From an uncultured Collinsella sp. (GTDB lineage: Bacteria; Actinomycetota; Coriobacteriia; Coriobacteriales; Coriobacteriaceae), in assembly GCA_900546775.1 (NCBI GenBank), contig UREM01000002.1, forward strand, positions 24,978-88,977: a stretch of 64,000 nucleotides of DNA, read 5' to 3'. The notes beneath the pieces are model-generated. The model searched no databases and was not told the DNA's origin. It worked only from the letters and a program-made list of their open reading frames with translations. The translations under genes and the position numbers were made by a program. The first letter of the stretch is position 1, and the number at the start of each line of letters is the position of its first letter. This document shows positions 45,300-54,010 of this stretch, piece after piece.

Positions 45300-46576
45300 T
45301 GATCTCCTCGGTCGAAATGGTCCTTTGGGCAATCCACCACGCCACAACGCTACTCTTTGGCGTCTTTGCCTCGGCGGCGCTGTGCGGTATCGAAATTAAT
45401 CGACGCCATGCACTCGAGTTGGTGGGGGTCGGAGCCGCAACCGGCGCTGCCTTTTCGATCGCCAATGTCGTAGGCGGAGAGCTTTTTGCCCGTCAGGCTT
45501 ATCCGCTTGTCGTGCACCTGCCGCTTATCGTCTACCTGTGTGCGCGCTATCGTCTGAGCCCGCTGCTCGTTATGTTGGGAGTCACCAGTGCCTACCTGAG
45601 CTGCCAATTCAGCAACTGGATGGGCATCGCCGCGCTCGCCGCCACTGACTCGCAAATCGCGTACTACGTGGCGCGCATTATCACCACGGTCGCCGTCTTT
45701 GCGATCCTGCTGCATTGGGCCCGTGACATTGGACCCCGTCTGGCGGTCAAAAGCCCTACCGAGCTCGAGATTCTGCTCATCCTGCCGCTCGTCTATTACG
45801 TCTTTGACTATGCCACCAACGTCTACACCACGCTGTTCCACTCGGGCTCGGTGGTAACGGTTGAGTTTTTGGCCTTTGCGCTCTGCGCGTTCTACCTTAT
45901 GTTCCTCGCTGTCTACCTGCGTGAATACGAAGAAAAAGAGGCTGCCGAGCGTGAACGCTGGATGCTCGAGACACGCGATAGCTCGGCCATGAAGGAACTC
46001 GATGCATGGCGCCAGTCCGGACGCGAGCTGTCAATTCTGCGCCACGACATGCGGCACTTCTTGCGCGGTCTGGCCGTCTTGATCGACGAAGGCCGCACCG
46101 ACGAGGCACTCGATCGCATCGATACGCTATGCGAGGCCAACGACCGCACCGCCGTGCGCCGCTACAGCGCCAACGAGACCGTCAACATCGCGCTTTCGTC
46201 GTTTGGCTCGGACATCAGCAAGCGCGGCATTACCGCCAACCTGCGCGCCGCCGTGCCCCAGAGCGTGCATGTGGCCGATGTCGACCTGTTCAGCGTGCTT
46301 TCGAATGCCCTGGAAAACGCCATTGCCGCGGCGAGCGCCGCCCCCGAGGGCAAGCGCTTTGTCGATCTTGATCTGCGGTTTGAAGACGGGCAGCTGCTGC
46401 TTTCGGTTTCCAACACATTTGGACGGCCGCCGCATATGGTCGACGGCATGCCCGTAGCCGGGCACACCGGACACGGCTTTGGAACCAAGAGCATTAAGCT
46501 TGCCGTCGAACGCATGAACGGCAACTGCCAGTTCTGCATCAACGGCGACCGGTTTGAGCTTCGCGCCGTGATGTAG
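45299..46576 (+). CDS. GHKL-domain sensor histidine kinase
   Basis: 425 residues. Six or seven transmembrane helices fill about 1-205, a cytoplasmic coiled coil follows (EYEEKEAAERERWML), then the histidine box SILRHDMRHFLRGLAVLI and an ATPase of the GHKL type with NALENAI (N box) and GHGFGTKSIKLAVERM (G box). This is the AgrC/ComD plan. It starts at the ATG that overlaps the regulator stop (TGATG), so both proteins are coupled. No signal-peptide gene for a pheromone was found next to it. Confidence 0.92.
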   Translation: MISSVEMVLWAIHHATTLLFGVFASAALCGIEINRRHALELVGVGAATGAAFSIANVVGGELFARQAYPLVVHLPLIVYLCARYRLSPLLVMLGVTSAYLSCQFSNWMGIAALAATDSQIAYYVARIITTVAVFAILLHWARDIGPRLAVKSPTELEILLILPLVYYVFDYATNVYTTLFHSGSVVTVEFLAFALCAFYLMFLAVYLREYEEKEAAERERWMLETRDSSAMKELDAWRQSGRELSILRHDMRHFLRGLAVLIDEGRTDEALDRIDTLCEANDRTAVRRYSANETVNIALSSFGSDISKRGITANLRAAVPQSVHVADVDLFSVLSNALENAIAAASAAPEGKRFVDLDLRFEDGQLLLSVSNTFGRPPHMVDGMPVAGHTGHGFGTKSIKLAVERMNGNCQFCINGDRFELRAVM

Positions 46577-46582
46577 GGACGC

Positions 46583-46624
46583 GGTAAGCCGGCGCCGCGC
46601 TCGACCCGTCAGGGCCGCCTTACC
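46583..46624. terminator. Terminator-like hairpin between convergent genes
   Basis: GGTAAGCCGGC (46583-46593) pairs with GCCGCCTTACC (46614-46624) with a single internal mismatch. It sits between the sensor kinase and the convergent gene; no T run. Confidence 0.45.
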
Positions 46625-46636
46625 GGCTCCGGTCCG

Positions 46637-47212
46637 CTACAGCGGAGCGGCCGCCGGAGTCAGCTGCTTGATGTAGGCCCACATGCGCTGCTTAGCGGCC
46701 TTGTCGGTGAGTGCCGCCTCAAAACCGTCGAGCGCGAGCACGCGGCGGCCCTGTACATGGGCGACCAGGCCGGGCTTGAGCATGGCGGTGTCAAAGTCGT
46801 CGATCGCCACGAGCATGTCGGCATAGGTCTCGCGCATGGCGTCAGCCGCGTTGTTGTCGAGCAGTAGCACCGCCTCGGGGTCCAAGGCCTCAAGTGCCTC
46901 GCGGAACAGCTCGCACGGCAGAGTCTCGCCCACCGCGACCGCTCCGTCACCCGCGCCGGCGACGCTTGCCAGCACGCAAAAATCCTCGGGCGCGTAGCCG
47001 ATGGCCCCAAGCGCCTTACGCAACGCCGCGCCATCCGGACCGGCAGCCAGCTCGCCGCCCGAACGCTCGGCCTCGTCCAAATCGCCTTTGACCAGCACGA
47101 TCGGCGAGCACGCGTTGCCCACGATGCGCACGCCACGGACCGCAAGCGATGTGAGCTCCTGCTCGGCCGCCTGGGCGATGGCTTCTTTTTTCTGGCTTTG
47201 TGACGTGGACAT
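46637..47212 (-). CDS. Orphan protein, distant uracil-DNA glycosylase-like fold (tentative)
   Basis: 191 residues starting MSTSQSQKKEAIAQ, with GGAGAG before the ATG. The layout resembles family 4 uracil-DNA glycosylases: IVGNACSPIVLVKGDLDEAERSGGE in place of the GEAPGxxEDxxGxPF motif, then ALRKALGAIGYAPEDFCVLASV, LDPEAVLLLDNNAADAM, and a K...WAYIKQL end. But the catalytic GEAPG glycine-proline residues, the HPS/HPxxL loop and the Fe-S cysteines are absent, so it is not expected to be an active glycosylase. The relation is inferred by eye only. It is divergent from thioredoxin. Confidence 0.55.
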   Translation of the reverse strand: MSTSQSQKKEAIAQAAEQELTSLAVRGVRIVGNACSPIVLVKGDLDEAERSGGELAAGPDGAALRKALGAIGYAPEDFCVLASVAGAGDGAVAVGETLPCELFREALEALDPEAVLLLDNNAADAMRETYADMLVAIDDFDTAMLKPGLVAHVQGRRVLALDGFEAALTDKAAKQRMWAYIKQLTPAAAPL

Positions 47213-47348
47213 GCGCTCTCCAATCGTTTGCGTGCCCACCATTATATAAAAGAGCTGCCCGCGAGTGGTTGCTTTGCGGGCGGCTGGGTATAAGCACGGT
47301 CGTACTGAGTTTTACGCGGCCAAGCCGCGTCGCATTATGGAGGTCACC

Positions 47349-47669
47349 ATGGCTGACATTAAGCAGATTACCCCCGAGAATTTCGATTCCGTCGTTAACG
47401 ACAGCATGCCCGTGCTGGTCGATTTTTGGGCACCGTGGTGCGGTCCCTGCCGCTCGCTCTCGCCCATCGTTGACGAGGTTGCCGACGAGCTGGCGGGCAA
47501 GCTTGCCGTTGCCAAATGCAACGTCGACGACAACCAGGACCTGGCCATGAAGTATGGCGTCATGAGCATCCCCACGCTGATTGTGTTTAAGAACGGCGAA
47601 GAGATTGACCGCTCGGTTGGCGCTCTGCCCAAGGCGAGGCTGCAGGCGCTGCTGGAGAAGCATCTGTAA
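47349..47669 (+). CDS. trxA: Thioredoxin
   Basis: 106 residues, the standard length. Active site FWAPWCGPCRSL with C31 and C34, the MSIPTLIVFKNG cis-proline loop, and the closing GALPKARLQALLEKHL. GGAGGT lies seven bases before the ATG at 47349; the longer frame to 47265 is rejected. It is a single-gene unit. Confidence 0.97.
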   Translation: MADIKQITPENFDSVVNDSMPVLVDFWAPWCGPCRSLSPIVDEVADELAGKLAVAKCNVDDNQDLAMKYGVMSIPTLIVFKNGEEIDRSVGALPKARLQALLEKHL

Positions 47670-47781
47670 TACGCTTGTTACTTACCCGCCGTCCATGAGC
47701 GCTTTTGCACCGCTCGCCGGACTTCTGGATGCACCGAGTGCAACCATGGATAGTATGGTAGTCACAAACAGCCCCCAGTGA

Positions 47782-47816
47782 ACGGGTGCGGGTCGCACAG
47801 ACTCGTACCCGTTTTC
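47782..47816 (+). terminator. Probable terminator upstream of the nikR gene pair
   Basis: ACGGGTgCG pairs with CGtACCCGT, followed by TTTT at 47811-47814. It lies about 115 bases after thioredoxin. Confidence 0.55.
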
Positions 47817-47890
47817 TTATGCAGCTGCGCGCAAAGCGGGCGTAGTAAAATCTGAACCACTGGATTACCGTCCACACAAGGAGATTTCCC

Positions 47891-48139
47891 ATGCATGATG
47901 TTGGAATGAACATGAGCCAGCTTGCCATGAGCGTCAAGCAGGTCGACGACACCATCGAGCTCGCTCACGAGTGGAGCCATCAGTTGCTGCATGCGACCGA
48001 GAATTTTGACATGGAGCGCATCGGCGCCAAGCTCGAGGCAGCCATGGCCGCGCTGCACGAGGCCCACGACGCACTCGAGGGCTACGAAGAGGCCATCGAG
48101 GCCGACCACAACTCCGTCGGCTCCGTGAAGCTGGTGTAA
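47891..48139 (+). CDS. Small His/Glu-rich helical protein upstream of nikR
   Basis: 82 residues starting MHDVGMNMSQLAMSVKQ, with AAGGAG before the ATG. It appears entirely helical, with His, Met and Glu spread through it (HDVGMNM, HEWSHQLLH, HEAHDALEGYEE). No family is recognised. It ends one base before the nikR start, so the two are co-translated. A role in nickel handling is plausible from position and composition but not shown. Confidence 0.7.
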   Translation: MHDVGMNMSQLAMSVKQVDDTIELAHEWSHQLLHATENFDMERIGAKLEAAMAALHEAHDALEGYEEAIEADHNSVGSVKLV

Positions 48140-48140
48140 C

Positions 48141-48653
48141 GTGGCCGAACACGAGCACGGCTGCGGGTACGAGCACGAGCATCCGCACGGGGCGGACGGT
48201 GACGCAGGCTGCCACTGTAGTGGCTCCGGCTCCGAGCTGGTCCGCTTTTCGGTTACCGCACCGGACGACCTGCTGCGCCGTTTTGACGAACAGATCGCGC
48301 GCCGCGGCGACGTGGCCAACCGCTCCGAGGCCGTGCGCGACCTGATTCGCGCCTCGATCGCCAAGGAGCAGATGCGCACGCCCGATGAGCATGTTATCGG
48401 GTCGCTCACCATGATCTACGACCACCATACCGGCGACCTGACGCGCCGTCTGGACGAAGTGCAGCACGACTACACCGACGAGATCGTATCGACCATGCAC
48501 GTGCATCTGGATCACCACAACTGCTTAGAGATTCTGGCGCTCAAGGGTCGCGGCGAGCGCGTCTACGAACTAGCCGACCGCCTGCTGGGCCTGCGCGGCG
48601 TTAAGCACGGTGAGCTCACGTGCGCCGCCACCAAGCAGAGCCTGGGGCTGTAG
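48141..48653 (+). CDS. nikR: Nickel-responsive regulator NikR with His-rich N-terminus
   Basis: 170 residues. Ribbon-helix-helix domain (about 32-75, ELVRFSVTAPDDLLRRFDEQ) and ACT-like nickel domain. Nickel ligands H109, H120, H122 and C128 keep the spacing of E. coli H76, H87, H89 and C95. Before the DNA-binding domain is an extra 30-residue segment with six His and three Cys (EHEHGCGYEHEHPHG and CHC), absent from E. coli NikR and resembling the metal-storage tail of HypB. GTG start. Located just upstream of hypF, which fits control of nickel uptake or hydrogenase. Confidence 0.95.
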   Translation: MAEHEHGCGYEHEHPHGADGDAGCHCSGSGSELVRFSVTAPDDLLRRFDEQIARRGDVANRSEAVRDLIRASIAKEQMRTPDEHVIGSLTMIYDHHTGDLTRRLDEVQHDYTDEIVSTMHVHLDHHNCLEILALKGRGERVYELADRLLGLRGVKHGELTCAATKQSLGL

Positions 48654-48695
48654 CGCACCTGTCCCTATTTGGTCGGTTTTGATGAGGGGTGTCGC

Positions 48696-51152
48696 ATGCG
48701 ACATGTGCATATTCATGTGACGGGCATTGTGCAGGGCGTTGGCATGCGGCCGTTTGTGTATCGCGAGGCCATGGCGCATGGCATTTGCGGATGGGTGCTC
48801 AACGCGGGCGACGGCGTGCATATCGAGGCGCACGCTCCGGCCGATGCGCTCGATGCTTTTGTTGCCGCGCTTTCTGCGCATGCGCCTGCGGCAGCCCGCG
48901 TAGAATATGTCGAGGTTGTGGACCTGGCAGCCCACGGTTGGGATACCGCCAATGAACAGGGTTTTCGCATCGTAGCATCGCAGGACCAGACCGCGCACAC
49001 GACGCTCGTCTCACCCGATATCGCCACCTGCGATGATTGTCTGCGCGAGTTGTTCGACCCCGCCGATCGGCGCTATCACTACCCTTTTATCAACTGTACC
49101 AACTGCGGACCGCGCTTTACCATCATCCGGTCGCTGCCTTATGACCGAGCGGCCACGTCGATGAATTGTTTTCCCATGTGTCCTGAGTGTGCCGCGGAGT
49201 ATGCCGACCCACTCGACCGGCGTTTTCACGCGCAGCCCGATGCCTGCTTTGATTGCGGGCCGCATATCACGTGGCGCGAAGCGAGCGTGGGCGGTGAGCC
49301 GGGCGAAGCCGCCGCGTTGCCGGCCGTCGGCACCACGCGCGAGACCAGCGACGCCATTATCGACCGCTGTGTTGAGCTGCTGGCCGGTGGCGGTATCGTC
49401 GCCATCAAGGGTCTGGGCGGATTTCACTTGGCATGCGACGCTTCCAACGAGCAGGCGGTAGCCGAGCTTCGCCGCCGCAAACGCCGCAGCAACAAACCGC
49501 TTGCCGTTATGGTACGCGACCTTGCCGACGCTGAATGCCTGTGCCATGTCAACGACGTTGCACGCGGCTTGCTGGCCGGCAGCATTCGCCCCATTGTGCT
49601 GCTGCGCCGACGTGCTGCTTGCGAGAGCGGCGGCTCCCCCGACGCCCTCGCGCTCGCGCCGTCCGTCGCGCACGACCTTCCAGAGCTCGGTGTTATGCTC
49701 CCCTACACCCCGCTTCAGCATCTGTTGCTTGCCGCGGCAGAAGCCCGCGGTATGCACGCGCTCGTCATGACCAGCGGAAACCTGAGCGAAGAGCCCATCG
49801 AGACCGATGACGATCTTGCCTGGGGGCGCCTCGTTGCCGCCGGCATTGCCGACGCGCTGCTCGGCAACGACCGCGCGATTCTCTCGCGCTACGACGACTC
49901 CGTGGTACGCGTGGTCGATGGCGCCGCCATGCCTGTGCGTCGCGCACGCGGATATGCGCCGCAGCCGTTAGCGCTGCCGGCGCTCGACGGCACTGCACCC
50001 TGCGTGCTCGCCTGCGGGCCGCAGCAAAAAGCTACGATCGCGCTCACGCGCGAGGACGCCGACGGCCATGTGGCCTGTTTTGTGTCGCAGCATATCGGCG
50101 ATGTCGAAAACGGCGAGACCTTCGATGCCTGGAACGCCGCGCGCACGCGCTTGGAAAACCTCTTTGACCTGGCGCCTGCCGCCTTGGCATGTGACATGCA
50201 TCCCAGCTATCTGTCGAGCCAGTGGGCGCGTGAACTGGCACGGAAGCACAATCTGCCGCTTATCGAAGTCCAACATCATCATGCACATATCGCGAGCGTG
50301 ATGGCCGAGGCCATCGCCGCGGGCCAGCTTACAACCAACGCGCGTGTCCTTGGCATCGCCTTTGACGGCACCGGCGCCGGCACCGATGGGACCATTTGGG
50401 GCGGCGAGTTTCTTGTTGCCGGCCTTGCCGATTTTGAACGCGCCGCGCACCTGCGCACCTGGGCGCTCCCCGGCGGGGCGGCCTCCGTGCGCGACGCCCG
50501 CCGCAATGCCTTTGCCCTGCTGAGCGAGCTCGGCCTGCTCGAGCACCCGGGTGCCGCGGGGCTATTGGGCGCCCTCGACGAGCAAACGCGCAGCGTGACA
50601 GCCACCATGATCGAGCGCGGCATCAACAGCCCGCGTACCAGCAGCATGGGGCGTCTCTTTGATGCCGCGGCGGCAATTCTGGGCATCTGCGACAAGGCAA
50701 CCTACGAGGGCGAGCCCGCCATCGAACTCGAAGCCGCCGCCTGGCCCGCGCTCGGCGGTAAGACCGTTCGTCTCGACGGCAATCATGCAGGCGTATTCAC
50801 GTCTGCCGACGACTCCCCCATCTTGGACCCCCAACCGCTCATCGAATCTCTTCTGAATGGAATTGAGGCAGGCACGCCGGCCGACAGGCTCGCCCTCGAG
50901 TTTCACATCGCCATTACGCACGCTACGACCCACATCGCGTGCGAGATCTGCAATCGCGAAAACCTCGATACCGTCGCGCTCTCGGGCGGTGTGTTCATGA
51001 ACCGGCTTTTGCTTCAGCTCCTTACCCACGAACTCAAAGACGCCGGTCTTGCCGTCTTGGTCCCCCATACTGTGCCCGTCAACGACGGCTGCATCGCCTA
51101 CGGTCAGGCCGCCATCGCTCGCGCTCGCCTCGCGCAGACAGCATCGCGATAG
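48696..51152 (+). CDS. hypF: Carbamoyltransferase HypF
   Basis: Makes the thiocyanate/cyanide group for the NiFe cofactor with HypE. 818 residues in the full HypF order: acylphosphatase domain (about 1-90, HVTGIVQGVGMRPFVYREA), two zinc fingers (CDDCLREL...CTNCGPRF and CPECAAEY...CFDCGPH, about 105-185), YrdC-like domain (about 210-400, KGLGGFHLACDA and RRKRRSNKPLAVM), and Kae1-like domain with HHHAHIASVMAE and LSGGVFMNRLL. The ATG at 48696 follows GAGGGG; an earlier in-frame codon is unsupported. It follows nikR by 42 bases. Confidence 0.97.
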   Translation: MRHVHIHVTGIVQGVGMRPFVYREAMAHGICGWVLNAGDGVHIEAHAPADALDAFVAALSAHAPAAARVEYVEVVDLAAHGWDTANEQGFRIVASQDQTAHTTLVSPDIATCDDCLRELFDPADRRYHYPFINCTNCGPRFTIIRSLPYDRAATSMNCFPMCPECAAEYADPLDRRFHAQPDACFDCGPHITWREASVGGEPGEAAALPAVGTTRETSDAIIDRCVELLAGGGIVAIKGLGGFHLACDASNEQAVAELRRRKRRSNKPLAVMVRDLADAECLCHVNDVARGLLAGSIRPIVLLRRRAACESGGSPDALALAPSVAHDLPELGVMLPYTPLQHLLLAAAEARGMHALVMTSGNLSEEPIETDDDLAWGRLVAAGIADALLGNDRAILSRYDDSVVRVVDGAAMPVRRARGYAPQPLALPALDGTAPCVLACGPQQKATIALTREDADGHVACFVSQHIGDVENGETFDAWNAARTRLENLFDLAPAALACDMHPSYLSSQWARELARKHNLPLIEVQHHHAHIASVMAEAIAAGQLTTNARVLGIAFDGTGAGTDGTIWGGEFLVAGLADFERAAHLRTWALPGGAASVRDARRNAFALLSELGLLEHPGAAGLLGALDEQTRSVTATMIERGINSPRTSSMGRLFDAAAAILGICDKATYEGEPAIELEAAAWPALGGKTVRLDGNHAGVFTSADDSPILDPQPLIESLLNGIEAGTPADRLALEFHIAITHATTHIACEICNRENLDTVALSGGVFMNRLLLQLLTHELKDAGLAVLVPHTVPVNDGCIAYGQAAIARARLAQTASR

Positions 51153-51282
51153 GCGTTTTGCCAGCCTGCGCGCCGCCGTCTCACAGGTGTAACGCGTTTG
51201 CTCGTGACTCCCGCGAGCGCTACCATCAACTGATGGGTAATTAGGCGCCTATCCAGCGCAAAACGTATAAAAGGGGAACATT

Positions 51283-51543
51283 ATGTGCCTTGCCGTTCCC
51301 GGTAAAGTGGTCAAACGCGACGACGACCTTAAGGCGACCGTCGACATGATGGGCATCGAGCGCCCCGTTTCGCTGCGCCTCGTGCCGACGGCACAGGTAG
51401 GCGACTATATTCTCGTGCACGCCGGCTTTGGCATTCAGATTGTCGACGAGCAGGAAGCCCAAGAGACACTCGAGCTCGTCAATACCATGACCGAGCTGGC
51501 CGAAGAGGACCAGCTCGCCACTAACCCGGCCGAGGCATACTAG
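51283..51543 (+). CDS. hypC: Hydrogenase maturation chaperone HypC
   Basis: 86 residues. The N-terminal MCLAVPGKV, whose Cys2 binds the Fe(CN)2CO precursor, is intact. The beta-barrel sequence VSLRLVPTAQVGDYILVHAGFGIQIVD follows. AAAGGGG precedes the ATG. Its stop overlaps the HypD GTG by one base, so HypC and HypD are made together, matching their physical complex. Confidence 0.97.
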   Translation: MCLAVPGKVVKRDDDLKATVDMMGIERPVSLRLVPTAQVGDYILVHAGFGIQIVDEQEAQETLELVNTMTELAEEDQLATNPAEAY

Positions 51544-52658
51544 TGGCGGCGGCGCAGCCGGTTCGCTCCGGTATCGACTTTTCGGCATTTCGCGACCCCA
51601 AGCTGGCTCGCGAGCTCATCGATCGTATTCATGAGCTTGTCGGCAACCGCAGCATCAACCTTATGGAAGTCTGCGGTACGCATACCGTGAGCATCGGTCG
51701 CTATGGCTTTCGCTCCATTATGCCTGCCGGGCTCAAACTGCTGAGCGGTCCGGGTTGCCCCGTCTGTGTTACCGCCAACCGCGATATCGACCATGCAATC
51801 GCGCTCGCCAAGATGGACGGCGCCATCATCACCACCTTTGGCGACATGATGCGCGTGCCCGGGTCGTCTACCTCGCTCGCCGCGCAAAAGGCGGCGGGGC
51901 GCGATATTCGCATTGTGTACTCCCCGCTCGATGCACTCGATATCGCCGAACACAACCCCGATCGCCCGGTCATCTTTATGGGCGTCGGCTTTGAGACCAC
52001 GACGCCCACCATCGCCGCCGCCATTTTGGAGGCCGATGCACGCGGACTCCAGAACTTCTCGGTCTATTGCGCCCACAAGACCACGCCGCCGGCGCTGCGC
52101 GCCATCGCCAACGATCCCGAGACCACTATCGACGGCTTTATCCTTCCGGGACACGTCGCTACCATCACGGGCCTGGCACCCTTTGGGTTTTTGGTCGATG
52201 AGTTCGAGACCCCCGGCGTAGTCACCGGGTTTGAGCCGGTCGATATCCTGCAAGGTATCTGCATGCTGGTCCAGATGGTTGTCGAGAAAAGGCCGGCGAT
52301 CGACAACGCCTACCGCCGTGGCGTCAACGCTGACGGCAACCCCGTAGCGCGCCAGCTGGTCGAGCAGGTATTTGAGCCGTGCGACACCACGTGGCGCGGA
52401 CTGGGACCGATTGCCAACTCGGGTCTTTCCATCCGGCCCGAATTCGCGCGCTTTGATGCCGGCGCCCGCTTTGACGTACCCATTGAACCGACGGTCGAAC
52501 CACGCGGGTGCCGCTGCGGCGACGTGCTGCGCGGCGCCATCACGCCGAGCGACTGCCCGCTGTTCGGCCACGCATGTACGCCCGAACATCCCGTCGGACC
52601 GTGCATGGTGAGCTCCGAGGGCAGCTGTGCAGCATATTTCCGCTACCGAGGCTGTTAG
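51543..52658 (+). CDS. hypD: Hydrogenase maturation protein HypD
   Basis: Scaffold on which the Fe(CN)2CO unit is built. 371 residues with the HypD motifs MEVCGTHTVSIGRYGFR, GPGCPVCVT and GFETTTPT, the 4Fe-4S cysteines near the C-terminus (GCRCGDVLRG, CPLFGHACTP, GPCMVSSEGSCAAYFRY). GTG start overlapping hypC. An unusual 212-base gap with large palindromes separates it from hypE. Confidence 0.97.
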   Translation: MAAAQPVRSGIDFSAFRDPKLARELIDRIHELVGNRSINLMEVCGTHTVSIGRYGFRSIMPAGLKLLSGPGCPVCVTANRDIDHAIALAKMDGAIITTFGDMMRVPGSSTSLAAQKAAGRDIRIVYSPLDALDIAEHNPDRPVIFMGVGFETTTPTIAAAILEADARGLQNFSVYCAHKTTPPALRAIANDPETTIDGFILPGHVATITGLAPFGFLVDEFETPGVVTGFEPVDILQGICMLVQMVVEKRPAIDNAYRRGVNADGNPVARQLVEQVFEPCDTTWRGLGPIANSGLSIRPEFARFDAGARFDVPIEPTVEPRGCRCGDVLRGAITPSDCPLFGHACTPEHPVGPCMVSSEGSCAAYFRYRGC

Positions 52659-52660
52659 GT

Positions 52661-52797
52661 TCCGCCGTTCTAACGAACGGCGGACCGGTCGACGCTGCGC
52701 GCCATTCAGGCGAAGCGATTTGCCTTTCAATCGTCGGCTGCGGGCAAAAGCCCAGCAGCCTCCTCTTTCAAGGCAACTCACTTCGCCTGAATGGCGC
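52661..52797. repeat. Two abutting palindromic elements inserted between hypD and hypE
   Basis: First, a stem TCCGCCGTTC/GAACGGCGGA (52661-52684) followed by CGACGCTGC (the GCAGCGTCG leader inverted). Second, directly next to it, a 99-base near-complete hairpin (52699-52797): outer 17-bp perfect arms GCGCCATTCAGGCGAAG, a TTGCCTT/AAGGCAA middle stem and a GGCTGcGGGC/GCCCaGCAGCC tip closed by AAAA. Confidence 0.8.
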
Positions 52798-52870
52798 TCG
52801 CTGACTTTTACTTAACATCGATTCTGCCACACTCAGCTATTGCCGACCCCCCACGATTGGAGTTTTCGAT

Positions 52871-53905
52871 ATGTCCCGTACTGCCACCGATAGCACTGTC
52901 CTGTTGGGCCACGGCTCTGGCGGCCAGATGATGAAACGCATCATCGATGAGGTCTTTTTGGATGCCTTTGGGTCGCCCGAACTGCTCGAGGGCAACGATG
53001 CCGGCGTCGCTGCGCTGCCCGCGAGCGGGCGCATCGCCATGTCGACCGACAGCTTTGTAGTCTCGCCGCAGTTCTTCCCCGGCGGCAATATCGGCCGACT
53101 CGCCGTGTGCGGAACCGTCAACGACGTCGCGACCTCGGGCGCTAATGTGCGCTACCTCTCATGCGGCTTTATCCTCGAAGAGGGCTATCCCATGGACAAG
53201 CTGCGCCAGATTGTGCAGACCATGGCCGAAACGGCACATGAGGCAGGCGTGAAGATTATCACCGGCGACACCAAGGTGGTCGAGCGTGGCGGTGCCGACG
53301 GCGTCTACATCAATACCGCTGGCGTAGGCGAGGTGCCCGCAGGCGTGACGCTCAGCGGTGCCAACTGCCGGCCCGGCGACGTCATCCTGGTGTCGGGCAC
53401 ACTCGGCGACCACGGCATCGCCATCATGAGCCAACGCGAGGGCCTGGCGTTTTCGAGCACCATCGAAAGCGATGCCGCGCCGCTCAACCACCTGATTGCC
53501 GATGTGCTTGCCGCAGCACCCGACACACACTGCTTCCGCGACCCCACGCGCGGTGGCCTGGCCTCGACGCTTAACGAGTTTGCGCAGGCCAGCGGCGTTG
53601 CCATGGAGGTCGACGAGGATGCCGTGCCCGTGCGCCCCGACGTGCAGGCCGCCTGCGAGATGCTCGGCTACGATGTGCTGCAGGTGGCAAACGAGGGCAA
53701 GATGGTTGCCGTCGTGCCGACCGAGCAAGCCGATGCCGCGCTGAGCGCCATGCGCGCCGCCCGCTACGGCGAGAATGCCGCCATCGTCGGTCGCGTGCTG
53801 CCACTTGCCGAGGGCGCCCGTCCCGCCGTGCGCGTACGCACCGGCTGGGGCTCGACCCGCATCCTCGACATGCTCGTGGGAGAACAGCTGCCGAGGATTT
53901 GCTAA
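52871..53905 (+). CDS. hypE: Hydrogenase maturation protein HypE
   Basis: Dehydrates the HypF-made S-carbamoyl group to S-cyanate. 344 residues of the PurM/ThiL-like fold: HGSGGQMMKRIIDEVF, GNDAGVAAL, TDSFVVSPQFFPGGNIG, TGDTKVVERGGADG, GLASTLNEFAQ. The C-terminus is the family hallmark PRIC, with the cysteine that carries the cyanide. It starts 212 bases after hypD, and the gap holds repeat palindromes, so it may have its own promoter. hypB and all hydrogenase structural genes are outside the window. Confidence 0.98.
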   Translation: MSRTATDSTVLLGHGSGGQMMKRIIDEVFLDAFGSPELLEGNDAGVAALPASGRIAMSTDSFVVSPQFFPGGNIGRLAVCGTVNDVATSGANVRYLSCGFILEEGYPMDKLRQIVQTMAETAHEAGVKIITGDTKVVERGGADGVYINTAGVGEVPAGVTLSGANCRPGDVILVSGTLGDHGIAIMSQREGLAFSSTIESDAAPLNHLIADVLAAAPDTHCFRDPTRGGLASTLNEFAQASGVAMEVDEDAVPVRPDVQAACEMLGYDVLQVANEGKMVAVVPTEQADAALSAMRAARYGENAAIVGRVLPLAEGARPAVRVRTGWGSTRILDMLVGEQLPRIC

Positions 53906-54010
53906 CGACAAAGGCTCAGGGCTATTAAAGATATTCAGATTCCAAACATGCCCGGCACGCATGCCCAGTATCATGGGGTGCGTTTTACAACTCAAGCGGC
54001 AGGAGCACCC

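Noticed and set aside
47800..47890. Classical NikR operator GTATGA-N16-TCATAC
   Set aside because: No such pair was found before nikR or hypF; a different operator may be used.
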